Assembly (NCBI GenBank): GCA_012727415.1
Contig: JAAYHI010000082.1
Coordinates: forward strand, 1 to 12,526
Direction: 5' to 3'
Origin: Bacillota bacterium
GTDB lineage: Bacteria > Bacillota > Proteinivoracia > UBA4975
DNA length: 12,526 bases
The position numbers and the translations under genes were made by a program. This document shows, piece by piece, positions 1 to 6,271 of the stretch (position 1 is the stretch's first letter; the number at the start of each line of letters is the position of its first letter). The notes beneath the pieces were generated by a model, which was not told where the DNA came from, did no database searches, and was given only the letters and a program-made list of their open reading frames with translations.

Positions 1-172
1 CTACACTGTAGCCCGCAAGTTCTAAGACAGGGGTTAGCACCTGCATCACTTCGTCAAGAACATCTTCTGTCCCCATGCAGCGCTCACATGTTTGCAGATC
101 GAGATAAAGATACTCGACAACTGTCTGTTTACAGCTGCACCTGGAAGAGCAGCAGGATTCCTTATTCATCAT
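1..172 (-). CDS. DUF2703-type small cysteine-rich protein (3' end outside window)
   Basis: Fifty-seven residues are visible and the reading frame runs off the left edge, so the C-terminus is missing. Tandem ATG codons lie at 172 and 169. I chose 172, which has an AAAGGGGGG-type ribosome binding site just upstream. The protein begins with a cysteine cluster (C7, C8, C12, C14), then a hydrophobic strand YLYLDL, then TCERC (C29-x-x-C32) followed by GT. The strand plus CxxC pattern matches my memory of DUF2703 (PF10865), a family of unknown function that looks thioredoxin-like. It starts 11 bases after the permease stop and is surely co-transcribed with arsR and the permease. This suggests a thiol redox or metal/metalloid-binding role in the same response. 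The family call is fairly secure; the function is inference. Confidence 0.8.
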   Translation of the reverse strand, partial: MMNKESCCSSRCSCKQTVVEYLYLDLQTCERCMGTEDVLDEVMQVLTPVLELAGYSV

Positions 173-183
173 TCTTTCCCCCT

Positions 184-1197
184 TTAGATTATCAAGGTTT
201 GTAAGGCGTTGAATACATAACCGACAATTATGATTCCAACTGTGCAGACGGCGATAAACAGCGCCAATAATTTCGGCTTTATTGCCTTGCGCAGCATAAT
301 CAGAGACGGCAGAGACAAAGTGGTGACACCCATCATAAACGACAGCACCGTCCCCAATTGGGCGCCCTTGGCCAACAGTGCCTCGGCAATGGGAATTGTG
401 CCAAAGATGTCTGCATACATGGGGACGCCAACTATCGTTGCCAGGATTACCCCGAAGGGGTTGTTGCGCCCCAGCAAGGACACCACCCATCCCTGGGGAA
501 TCCAGTTGTGAATACCGGCTCCGATTCCAACCCCAATGAGGATATAGGGAAATACTTTTTTGAAGGTGGACTGAGTTTGCTCCATTGCATAAGTCAAGCG
601 ATCTTTCACCGTCAGATTCGGTGCCTCAATGTCCACGCTGGCGGCAGTAAGGATGAAGCTCTCAACGTACTCCTCCATGCCCATCCTTTCAAGCAAGCTG
701 CCGCCAAGTATCGCAATAATCAGGCCGAACAGCACGTATAAAATCGCTACTTTCGCCCCAAATATGCTCATCAGCAAGACCAGGGAGCCCAGGTCAACCA
801 TTGGCGATGATATCAGGAAGGAGAAGGTCACCCCCAGGGGCAGTCCGGCACTGGTAAAGCCAATAAATAACGGAATGGATGAACAGGAACAAAAAGGCGT
901 TACCGTGCCTAACAGGGCTGCAACAGTGTTGGCACCGAGGCCATGGAAGCGGCCGAGAATCTTCTTGCTGCGCTCCGGGGGGAAGAAACTTTGAATATAG
1001 CTGATGGTGAATATCAGGACACACAGCAAAATAGTAATTTTGATGACGTCATAGATAAAAAACTGCAGACTGCCAACCCAGCGATTGCTTGTATCCAGCC
1101 CAAACCGCAACAACATGTTGCCGATTAAACGGTCCAGCCATCTCATCCCCAGGACTTGGTGCTGGATAAAGTCCCATACAGCTTGTATATTATGCAT
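184..1197 (-). CDS. ArsP/YraQ-family membrane permease (DUF318)
   Basis: A 337-residue integral membrane protein with about eight hydrophobic segments (roughly residues 47-69, 86-110, 112-131, 133-165, 213-231, 238-259, 275-300, 308-330). The hallmark is TPFCSCSSIPLFIGF at residues 100-114, with C103 and C105, followed by SAGLP and SSPMVD. A second conserved stretch, GVPMYADIFGTIPIAEAL, lies around 257-274. These motifs place it in the permease family that includes ArsP, an efflux pump for trivalent organoarsenicals. Other members of the family have unknown substrates. It lies 27 bases after arsR and 11 bases before the DUF2703 gene, all on one strand, so metalloid or thiophilic-metal export is the natural role. 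Length is normal for the family. An AGAGAGGATG ribosome binding site precedes the ATG. The exact substrate cannot be read from sequence. Confidence 0.9.
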   Translation of the reverse strand: MHNIQAVWDFIQHQVLGMRWLDRLIGNMLLRFGLDTSNRWVGSLQFFIYDVIKITILLCVLIFTISYIQSFFPPERSKKILGRFHGLGANTVAALLGTVTPFCSCSSIPLFIGFTSAGLPLGVTFSFLISSPMVDLGSLVLLMSIFGAKVAILYVLFGLIIAILGGSLLERMGMEEYVESFILTAASVDIEAPNLTVKDRLTYAMEQTQSTFKKVFPYILIGVGIGAGIHNWIPQGWVVSLLGRNNPFGVILATIVGVPMYADIFGTIPIAEALLAKGAQLGTVLSFMMGVTTLSLPSLIMLRKAIKPKLLALFIAVCTVGIIIVGYVFNALQTLII

Positions 1198-1224
1198 AAC
1201 TTAACATCCTCTCTGCCTGCACCC

Positions 1225-1533
1225 CTAACAGCAAGAATTTTCTTCCCTGGCCTCCACGGGCCTTGTCAGCTCTTTCAGTAGAGCTATAGCATAAGCCCGT
1301 CCCTCTTCGCTGATGGAATAATGGGTCCATTTCCCTTCCGGACGGCCAATAACAATACCTGTCTCAGTTAATATCTTCATGTGGTAAGATAGGCCCGATT
1401 GCCCGAGATCCGACTGCTCCAGCAGCACACAGGCACATTTCTCACCGCCTCGCAGTAATTCCAGTATCCGCAGGCGATTGGGGTCACAAAATGCTTTAAA
1501 CACCCTTGCCTTTTCCTCGTAGCTTGTTGGCAT
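1225..1533 (-). CDS. arsR: ArsR/SmtB-family metalloid-responsive repressor
   Basis: A 102-residue winged-helix repressor. The start of the fold shows FCDPNRLRILELL (residues 15-27). The metal-sensing helix carries EKCACVLLE, giving C33 and C35, equivalent in position to the ELCVCDL metalloid site of classical ArsR. The recognition helix is QSGLSYHMKIL (residues 45-55), followed by the wing GRPEGKWTHYSIS. The third thiol ligand found in E. coli ArsR is absent from the CxC helix. C16 or the C-terminal pair C101-C102 could supply it, which is inference. The ATG has a GAGGTGG ribosome binding site. As first gene of an operon with an ArsP-like permease and a DUF2703 protein, it probably represses its own promoter until As(III), Sb(III) or a similar thiophilic ion binds. 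Confidence 0.93.
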   Translation of the reverse strand: MPTSYEEKARVFKAFCDPNRLRILELLRGGEKCACVLLEQSDLGQSGLSYHMKILTETGIVIGRPEGKWTHYSISEEGRAYAIALLKELTRPVEAREENSCC

Positions 1534-1544
1534 TAAACCACCTC

Positions 1545-1564
1545 ACATCAAAAACTTTTGATAT
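1545..1564 (-). promoter_or_regulatory. Candidate ArsR operator
   Basis: Perfect 7-base inverted repeat ATCAAAA-AC-TTTTGAT at 1547-1562, with one more matching pair at 1545/1564. It lies just downstream of the -10 element, over the expected transcription start and before the arsR ribosome binding site. AT-rich dyads of the form ATCAAA...TTTGAT are the usual ArsR target. Binding here would block transcription initiation or promoter escape and give autoregulation of the three-gene operon. Confidence 0.75.
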
Positions 1565-1570
1565 GTTTCC

Positions 1571-1599
1571 AGTATATGAGTAACCCCGGGGAATGTCAA
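1571..1599 (-). promoter_or_regulatory. Promoter of the arsR operon
   Basis: Read on the minus strand: TTGACA (1599-1594), 17-base spacer, TATACT (1576-1571). This is a near-perfect housekeeping sigma promoter. A transcript would start near 1564, inside the candidate ArsR operator, and reach the arsR start about 30 bases later. Such strength fits a promoter kept off by a repressor. Confidence 0.85.
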
Positions 1600-1618
1600 C
1601 TCAATCTCATGAGGGCAG

Positions 1619-1663
1619 TATAAAACCCCTGGCTTTTGCATCATCCAGCTTAGGCCAGGGGTT
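1619..1663 (-). terminator. Possible second intrinsic terminator or stable hairpin
   Basis: Inverted repeat AACCCCTGGC (1624-1633) and GCCAGGGGTT (1654-1663): a perfect 10-base-pair stem with a 20-base loop. On the minus strand it is followed by TTTTATAC, a weak U-tract. It lies between the tmRNA terminator and the arsR promoter and could be a back-up terminator insulating arsR from ssrA read-through. The long loop and short U-tract keep the call tentative. Confidence 0.4.
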
Positions 1664-1700
1664 CTTACCCTCTTTGTTTTTGTTCACACCATATTTATCG

Positions 1701-1727
1701 AAAAAAATAAAACCCTGACAGGATTTT
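1701..1727 (-). terminator. Intrinsic terminator of ssrA (tmRNA)
   Basis: Minus strand: AAAATCC, loop TGTCA, GGGTTTT (1727-1709; 7 base pairs including one U-G), followed directly by TTTATTTTTTT down to 1701. It begins seven bases after the mature CCA end of tmRNA, which is the expected place for ssrA transcription to stop before 3' trimming. Confidence 0.75.
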
Positions 1728-1733
1728 AATTTA

Positions 1734-2090
1734 TGGTGGAGGCGGCGGGAGTCGAACCCGCGTCCGAAGGTTAAGCCACAGAAGCATCTCCGAGCGCATT
1801 CCCTGTATTAGTTCTCGTCATTGACAGCTCCCAGGGACAGGATCAGCCGCTGACCAGCCTCCTTAATTTCCCGTCGGTGGCGGAGGCAATTACCGGCGGT
1901 AGCCTGTATTAGCGACGCCCTGGCCAATCCCCACAGGCAGGGAACTGGTAGGACGGCAGCCTAGTTAATTAGGCTGCGAAAGCGTAGTTATTGTTGGCAG
2001 TTATTAGCCGATTTCCAGTTGTTGACGGGGTCCGGCCCCCGGCTCGCTTCTTCTGCCACTTCAAACCCCCGTCGAATCCAGTACGCCCCC
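1734..2090 (-). ncRNA. ssrA: Transfer-messenger RNA (tmRNA), one-piece
   Basis: A complete 357-base tmRNA. The 5' end GGGGGCG (from 2090) pairs with CGCCUCC before the encoded ACCA (ending at 1734). The third pair is G-U, the alanyl-tRNA synthetase identity element. A T-arm is visible as GCGGG-TTCGACT-CCCGC, and the 5' side continues with the typical TACTGGATTCGACGGGG. The resume codon GCC is at 1998-1996. The encoded tag is ANNNYAFAA followed by TAA at 1971-1969, so the full tag added to stalled proteins is AANNNYAFAA, ending in the small/hydrophobic residues that ClpXP-type proteases recognise. The tag stop falls in the loop of a hairpin (GCAGCCTA/TAGGCTGC). tmRNA with SmpB rescues ribosomes stalled on broken messages. 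Pseudoknot details were not modelled. Confidence 0.97.
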
Positions 2091-2119
2091 GGATTGACAG
2101 GCCATATCATGGCACAAGT

Positions 2120-2148
2120 ATTATAGCATTTTTGCCTTCAACATTCAA
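2120..2148 (-). promoter_or_regulatory. Promoter of ssrA
   Basis: Minus strand: TTGAAT (2148-2143), 17-base spacer, TATAAT (2125-2120). The start point would be near 2113, leaving a short leader of about 20 bases before the mature tmRNA 5' end at 2090. That leader would be removed by RNase P. Confidence 0.8.
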
Positions 2149-2254
2149 TTGACACGTTTTGCTTCCATTTAATGTTTCCAAATATTAGCGTTTTATTACC
2201 AGAACCAGGCAGGAAAACAGCCCGGCGATGAAGAAGAATTAATTTCGCTCTTTT

Positions 2255-3067
2255 CTATTTCAGCTCCAGACTTTGTCTGTATTCGCTGGGACTCATACCT
2301 GTATGCAATTTGAAAAAGTTGGCAAAATGACTGCTGTTTTGGAATCCGCATTGCAGGCAGATTTCTGTAATCGACAGATTGGTGGAACGTAAAAATTCTT
2401 TGGCCTTTTTGACACGAATACCTGTAAGATATTCAAAGGGAGTCTTTCCGGTTTCTTTTTGAAAAATGCGGATGAAATGATACTGGCTGTAGTTAACCTG
2501 ATCCGCCAATTCATTCAGGGTAATTTTCTTGTGGTAGTTGTCATTAATATATTCAATTGCCTGCTCAACGCCTTTGGATCTGCGGGATTCGCTCTTAACC
2601 ACCACCGGCCGCGAAATCCCTCCCAGGAGCAAAGAAGTAATAATCCGGGCCAGTTGTTTCAGGAGTACATCCCTGCCGGGATAATCTGTCTTTGCTTCCT
2701 GGTAAAACATAGCCAGGCGATTGTTGATGGCTTTTGACTCATACAGGATGTGGCGATTTTTTTCTGAAGCAATGTGGGGATAGGAAGGGGCAATTGTCCG
2801 GATATAGTCATCCTGGATCAGGACAATGCTGTTTAACGTATTGGAATTAACCATTATAAACATCTGGTAATTATCTGGGGCAGTAACCTGCATGGAGTTA
2901 GCACAATGGGGACAATAGATAAACTCCTTCATGCCTGCAGCGCTGACAGCAGCGACAGAATCCCACTCAGACAACTTTATCGCTGTGGGGAACCTGTGCA
3001 ATTGCCGCAAATTTGCGCCGACCAAGTAATGAACCGATTGTGCGTCCCCGGGAAGTTGAACTGCCAT
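2255..3067 (-). CDS. AraC-family transcriptional regulator
   Basis: A 270-residue protein whose last hundred residues are a classical AraC double helix-turn-helix. The first helix pair is around 183-203 (ITLNELADQVNYSQYHFIRI), followed by FQKETGKTPFEYL, and the second is around 232-255 (SITEICLQCGFQNSSHFANF), with FKLHTGMSPSEYR at the end. The N-terminal 165 residues are not a recognisable cupin sensor. They contain a CPHC pair (C52, C55) followed by a mixed strand/helix region that I cannot assign. The ATG at 3067 has a strong GAGGAGGAA ribosome binding site about six bases upstream; the internal M46 has none. It is divergent from the solute-binding protein/LuxR-type operon, with 131 bases between start codons, so it probably regulates that operon and possibly itself. 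Ligand unknown. Confidence 0.92.
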   Translation of the reverse strand: MAVQLPGDAQSVHYLVGANLRQLHRFPTAIKLSEWDSVAAVSAAGMKEFIYCPHCANSMQVTAPDNYQMFIMVNSNTLNSIVLIQDDYIRTIAPSYPHIASEKNRHILYESKAINNRLAMFYQEAKTDYPGRDVLLKQLARIITSLLLGGISRPVVVKSESRRSKGVEQAIEYINDNYHKKITLNELADQVNYSQYHFIRIFQKETGKTPFEYLTGIRVKKAKEFLRSTNLSITEICLQCGFQNSSHFANFFKLHTGMSPSEYRQSLELK

Positions 3068-3128
3068 GGGGCTTCCTCCTCGTCAGAAGTAATCATCGGG
3101 GCTTTCAGACGGGAAAACCTCTGCTTAA

Positions 3129-3157
3129 ATTATACGTGGCTTTTTTCCCGGTGTAAT
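3129..3157 (-). promoter_or_regulatory. Promoter of the AraC-family gene
   Basis: Minus strand: ATTACA (3157-3152, four of six consensus bases), 17-base spacer, TATAAT (3134-3129, consensus). A start near 3122 leaves about 55 bases of leader. The -35 element overlaps the inverted repeat at 3155-3173, so a protein on that repeat could control this promoter. Confidence 0.6.
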
Positions 3158-3176
3158 CACCCCCAGGGTGATTTTT
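3155..3176 (+). promoter_or_regulatory. Inverted repeat in the divergent regulatory region (operator or leader hairpin)
   Basis: Perfect 8-base inverted repeat AATCACCC-CCA-GGGTGATT (3155-3173), continuing into T's to 3176. Seen as DNA, it overlaps the -35 of the minus-strand AraC gene and could be an operator. Seen as plus-strand RNA, it is a short hairpin followed by a five-U run, ending about ten bases before the ribosome binding site of the solute-binding protein gene. That looks like an attenuator. Sequence alone does not decide between the two. No convincing plus-strand -35/-10 pair is visible upstream, which suits an activator-dependent promoter. Confidence 0.5.
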
Positions 3177-3198
3177 AGAAGGAAAGGATGATTTCGCA

Positions 3199-4605
3199 AT
3201 GTACTTTACAAAAAACGCCAAATTTTCACGGCGCATAAAAAAAATCGCCTTGTTATTGCTGATGCTGACCCTTATTTTCAGCGGCTGCAAAGATAATGGC
3301 CCAAGCCCTGCCAACCCGGTTACCCTCACCCTGTGGCATAACTTTGGCGGCCAGATGCTGAAAACAATGGACAGCTTGGTGGATGAATTCAACAAGACAG
3401 TAGGCAGGGAGAATGGCATCACCCTTAACGTCACATCGATTACAGATTCAGCCACAATCAAGGAGAAGCTGGCGATGATTGCAGCCGATGACCCGGGTGC
3501 ACCTGAAATGCCGGACATCGCCACCTGTTACCCCCAGACTGCCATTTTGCTGGAGTCCAAGGGCTTGTTGGCCAGGATTGACGACTACTTCACCCAAAAG
3601 GAGCTGGATGCTTACCTTCCGGGCTTTCTGAACGAAGGGTATATTTCAGACCATCTCTACGTCTTTCCCTTCGCTAAATCCACCGAAGTTCTGTTTGTCA
3701 ACCAAACTCTGTTCGATGAATTCTCGGAAGCTACCGGTGTCGAGATGGAGCAGCTTGCTACTTTTGAAGGAGTTGCCGATGCAGCCCGGAAGTACTACCA
3801 GTGGACTGATGAAAAGACTCCTGATATTACAGGGGATGGCAAGAGTTTTTATAAGGCCGACTCTCTTTTCAACATTGCCCAGGTGGGCATGGCCCAATTA
3901 GGGGACAAGTTCATTGAGAACAAGCGCCTGCAATTGGACAACGAGAACTACCGGCGGATATGGTCCTTCTTTATGGAACCAGCTGTTAAAGGCGGGTTTG
4001 CAATCTACCCGGGCTACTCTTCAGATTTGTCCAAGACAGGAGAAATTGTCTGCTCCAGCGGTTCCACGGCGGGGATCCTGTTTTACGGGGATGAAATTAC
4101 CTATCCCGACAATACCACCCGCAAGGTTGAATATACTATACTGCCCTTTCCAACCTTTGCCGGCGGAGAAAAGATTGCCATTCAAAGGGGCAGCGGGATG
4201 ATTGTGGCAAAATCCACACCTGTGAAAGAAAGGGCCGCCGCCATCTTTCTAAAATGGTTTACCGCCCCTGAGCAAAACATGAGGTTCGTAGCTTCTACAG
4301 GCTACTTGCCTGTTACCCACGAGGCCTTTGAAAACAGCATTACTAAGGAAATCGCCAGCAATGAGAATGAAAACATACGCAAGCTGCTGAAGGCAGCAAT
4401 CACAGTGCATACTGAATACGATTTTTATATCCCGCCGGTGTTCGACGAATTTGACTCCTTGAGTAAAAGCTACGAAATTGATATTATACAAGCTGCGGAA
4501 ACTGCCAGAAACAAGTATCTCCAGTTGCTGGAAAGTGCCGGCTCCGATGCAGCTTATGCTCAAGCGACTGCGGGGGTGTATGAGGCATTTATTGCCGGCA
4601 GGTAA
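3199..4605 (+). CDS. Extracellular solute-binding lipoprotein (family 1, MalE/UgpB-like)
   Basis: A 468-residue lipoprotein. Its basic N-terminus (KFSRRIKK) and hydrophobic stretch (residues 16-27) end in a lipobox-like IFSGC, giving C30 as the lipidated residue. The mature part opens with VTLTLWHNFGG (41-51), typical of the first strand of family 1 solute-binding proteins. It then shows PDIATCYPQT, the hinge-type segment FPFAKSTEVLFVN, and GGEKIAIQRGSGMIVAKST near the C-terminal lobe, and its length is normal. These proteins capture sugars, glycerol phosphate or similar solutes for ABC importers. No importer permease or ATPase lies nearby. The next gene, 22 bases on, encodes a membrane-bound LuxR-type regulator, so presenting ligand to that sensor is plausible (inference). 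The start follows AAGGAAAGG at a slightly long spacing of about 11 bases. An ATG at 3188 is out of frame. Confidence 0.93.
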   Translation: MYFTKNAKFSRRIKKIALLLLMLTLIFSGCKDNGPSPANPVTLTLWHNFGGQMLKTMDSLVDEFNKTVGRENGITLNVTSITDSATIKEKLAMIAADDPGAPEMPDIATCYPQTAILLESKGLLARIDDYFTQKELDAYLPGFLNEGYISDHLYVFPFAKSTEVLFVNQTLFDEFSEATGVEMEQLATFEGVADAARKYYQWTDEKTPDITGDGKSFYKADSLFNIAQVGMAQLGDKFIENKRLQLDNENYRRIWSFFMEPAVKGGFAIYPGYSSDLSKTGEIVCSSGSTAGILFYGDEITYPDNTTRKVEYTILPFPTFAGGEKIAIQRGSGMIVAKSTPVKERAAAIFLKWFTAPEQNMRFVASTGYLPVTHEAFENSITKEIASNENENIRKLLKAAITVHTEYDFYIPPVFDEFDSLSKSYEIDIIQAAETARNKYLQLLESAGSDAAYAQATAGVYEAFIAGR

Positions 4606-4627
4606 TATATATTAAGGGGGGGATTTC

Positions 4628-6238
4628 ATGGGGACCAGCTTTCTTCTGCGGAAATTGCGACAGTATAAAGAAGGGATAGATTCTGTCGGCAATTACGGGC
4701 TCCCTATGCGCGTCCGCCTCTTTATTTTTTTCTTGGCCTTCCTCCTCCTGATAATGGCCGGGGTCCTGGCAATCCTGTTTGCCAGCGGCATATTCAAGTC
4801 AAGCTATAATGAAAGCTATAAATTCATGGAGCGAGAACTGACCAGCATAGCCGACCACATTCACCAGGATTTCAACACAGTCACCGTCCACTCCCTGGAA
4901 CTGGCCCGCAGGCTGACGCTGAATCTCGAACGGGAATTCCTGGAGCTCAAGATCTCCCCCGACAATCTTCAGGAGCACCCGGAATTGCTGGAAGGCATCC
5001 TCGGCAGGCAAATGAGTTTGCTGGCCTCCTCCCTGGAGCAAGCCAGGAGCAGCGGTGTAATATTAATCCTCGACGCAACTGTAAACCCTGGCCTCCCCGG
5101 GGCGGAACATTCCAAGGCCGGGCTGTTTATTAAAAACATGGAACCGAACATAGTCAGCGCATCTTTCTCCAACCTCCGGTTTTTGCGGGGACCTACATCT
5201 GTAGCCCGGAACCACAAAATGGAGCTCCTTCCTCAATGGCGCATGGAGTTCAGTGTAAAGGATATGGAATGCTTCTACCTGGTCTTAGATACCGCCAAAG
5301 ACAGTGAGCTTCCCCTTTCCCGCCTGTACTACTGGAGTCACGGCATGCGCATGCATGAAGACTGCGATACTGCAATGTATTGTTTAGTGCCTCTTAAAGA
5401 CTCAAGGGGCCAGGTCTTCGGAGTCTGCGGCTTTGAAATCAGCTCCATGCTCTTCAAACTTTCATATTCCCCTCAGTACATGGCCTACCACAATATTTTT
5501 GGCATCTTCTCCCCGGTTATAGACGGGCAGATGCATGTTGAGGGCTCACTCCTGTCCGGCAGTTACCGGCCGGTGAGTTTTACCTCTGCCCCCCTGACTG
5601 TCGCTCCCCAAAAGGACTTCACGCACTTTAAGCAGGAAGCAGGCGGTTCCTTTGCCGGCCTGGATACAACTATCTCCTTATATCCCAATGACTCAGCTTA
5701 CCAGGAGCAATGGCGCCTGGCCCTGCTGATAGAGCAGGAAGAGCTGGCAAGAATTTTAACGGGGCAAAACAAGCAACTCTCCTTTCTGCTGCTGTTGCTG
5801 GTAGCAGTCAGCGTGGTAGTGTCAGCCATTGTCAGCTGGGGCTATACCCGTCCCGTATCGAAAGCATTGAAAGCGGTGAAGTCAAGGGACATTGCTGAAC
5901 TGCCAAAAACCAGGATTCCGGAAATTGACGACCTCATAAGTTTCCTGGCGGAACAGGACGAAGCCTCAGGTATTCCCAGTGCAAAAGAATCCACTCTGCT
6001 GCAGCAGTTCATCAAGAATATTGAGTCACTGTCTGCTGCAGAAAGAGCGGTCTTCAATTTATACCTCGAAGGCTACACCGCCCAGGAAATTGCCAACATC
6101 CTCTGCCTCTCCATCAATACAATAAAAACCCACAACAAGAGGATATACATGAAACTAAACGTATCCTCCCGGAAAGAACTCATGCTGTATATTCAGATGA
6201 TGGAAGAAGCGGAGCAGGAAGCCGGTAAAAAACAATGA
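4628..6238 (+). CDS. Membrane-anchored LuxR-type regulator with Cache-like extracellular sensor
   Basis: A 536-residue protein with a cytoplasmic N-tail and a first membrane helix at about 31-53. An extracellular region of about 330 residues (54-384) follows, then a second helix at about 385-405, a short HAMP-like linker (TRPVSKALKAVKSRDIAELP) and a C-terminal LuxR-type helix-turn-helix at about 467-523. The HTH shows LSAAERAVFNLYLEGYTAQE, NTIKTHNKRIYMKL and SSRKELMLYI. In the outer domain, residues 235-275 (YYWSHG, then CLVPLKDSRGQVFGVCGFEI) resemble the second lobe of a double Cache ligand-binding domain. There is no kinase or receiver domain, so sensing and DNA binding sit in one polypeptide held at the membrane. 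It is translated from a strong AAGGGGGGG site, 22 bases after the solute-binding lipoprotein, and they form one operon. The HTH and topology are clear; the Cache assignment is moderate; the ligand is unknown. Confidence 0.87.
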   Translation: MGTSFLLRKLRQYKEGIDSVGNYGLPMRVRLFIFFLAFLLLIMAGVLAILFASGIFKSSYNESYKFMERELTSIADHIHQDFNTVTVHSLELARRLTLNLEREFLELKISPDNLQEHPELLEGILGRQMSLLASSLEQARSSGVILILDATVNPGLPGAEHSKAGLFIKNMEPNIVSASFSNLRFLRGPTSVARNHKMELLPQWRMEFSVKDMECFYLVLDTAKDSELPLSRLYYWSHGMRMHEDCDTAMYCLVPLKDSRGQVFGVCGFEISSMLFKLSYSPQYMAYHNIFGIFSPVIDGQMHVEGSLLSGSYRPVSFTSAPLTVAPQKDFTHFKQEAGGSFAGLDTTISLYPNDSAYQEQWRLALLIEQEELARILTGQNKQLSFLLLLLVAVSVVVSAIVSWGYTRPVSKALKAVKSRDIAELPKTRIPEIDDLISFLAEQDEASGIPSAKESTLLQQFIKNIESLSAAERAVFNLYLEGYTAQEIANILCLSINTIKTHNKRIYMKLNVSSRKELMLYIQMMEEAEQEAGKKQ

Positions 6239-6260
6239 GCCGTATCAAACGGCTCATTTT
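6227..6260. terminator. Bidirectional intrinsic terminator
   Basis: Stem TGAGCCGT (6236-6243) and ACGGCTCA (6249-6256) with loop ATCAA. It is followed by TTTT on the plus strand and by TTGTTTTTT on the minus strand (6235-6227). The stop codon of the LuxR-type regulator forms the first bases of the stem. It ends that operon and the convergent ABC exporter operon. Confidence 0.85.
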
Positions 6261-6271
6261 CATGTACTGTA

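Noticed and set aside
2196..2230. Possible terminator after the AraC-family gene
   Set aside because: Only a weak six-base-pair stem (CCGGGC/GCCTGG with one wobble) and no clean U-tract; too poor to annotate.
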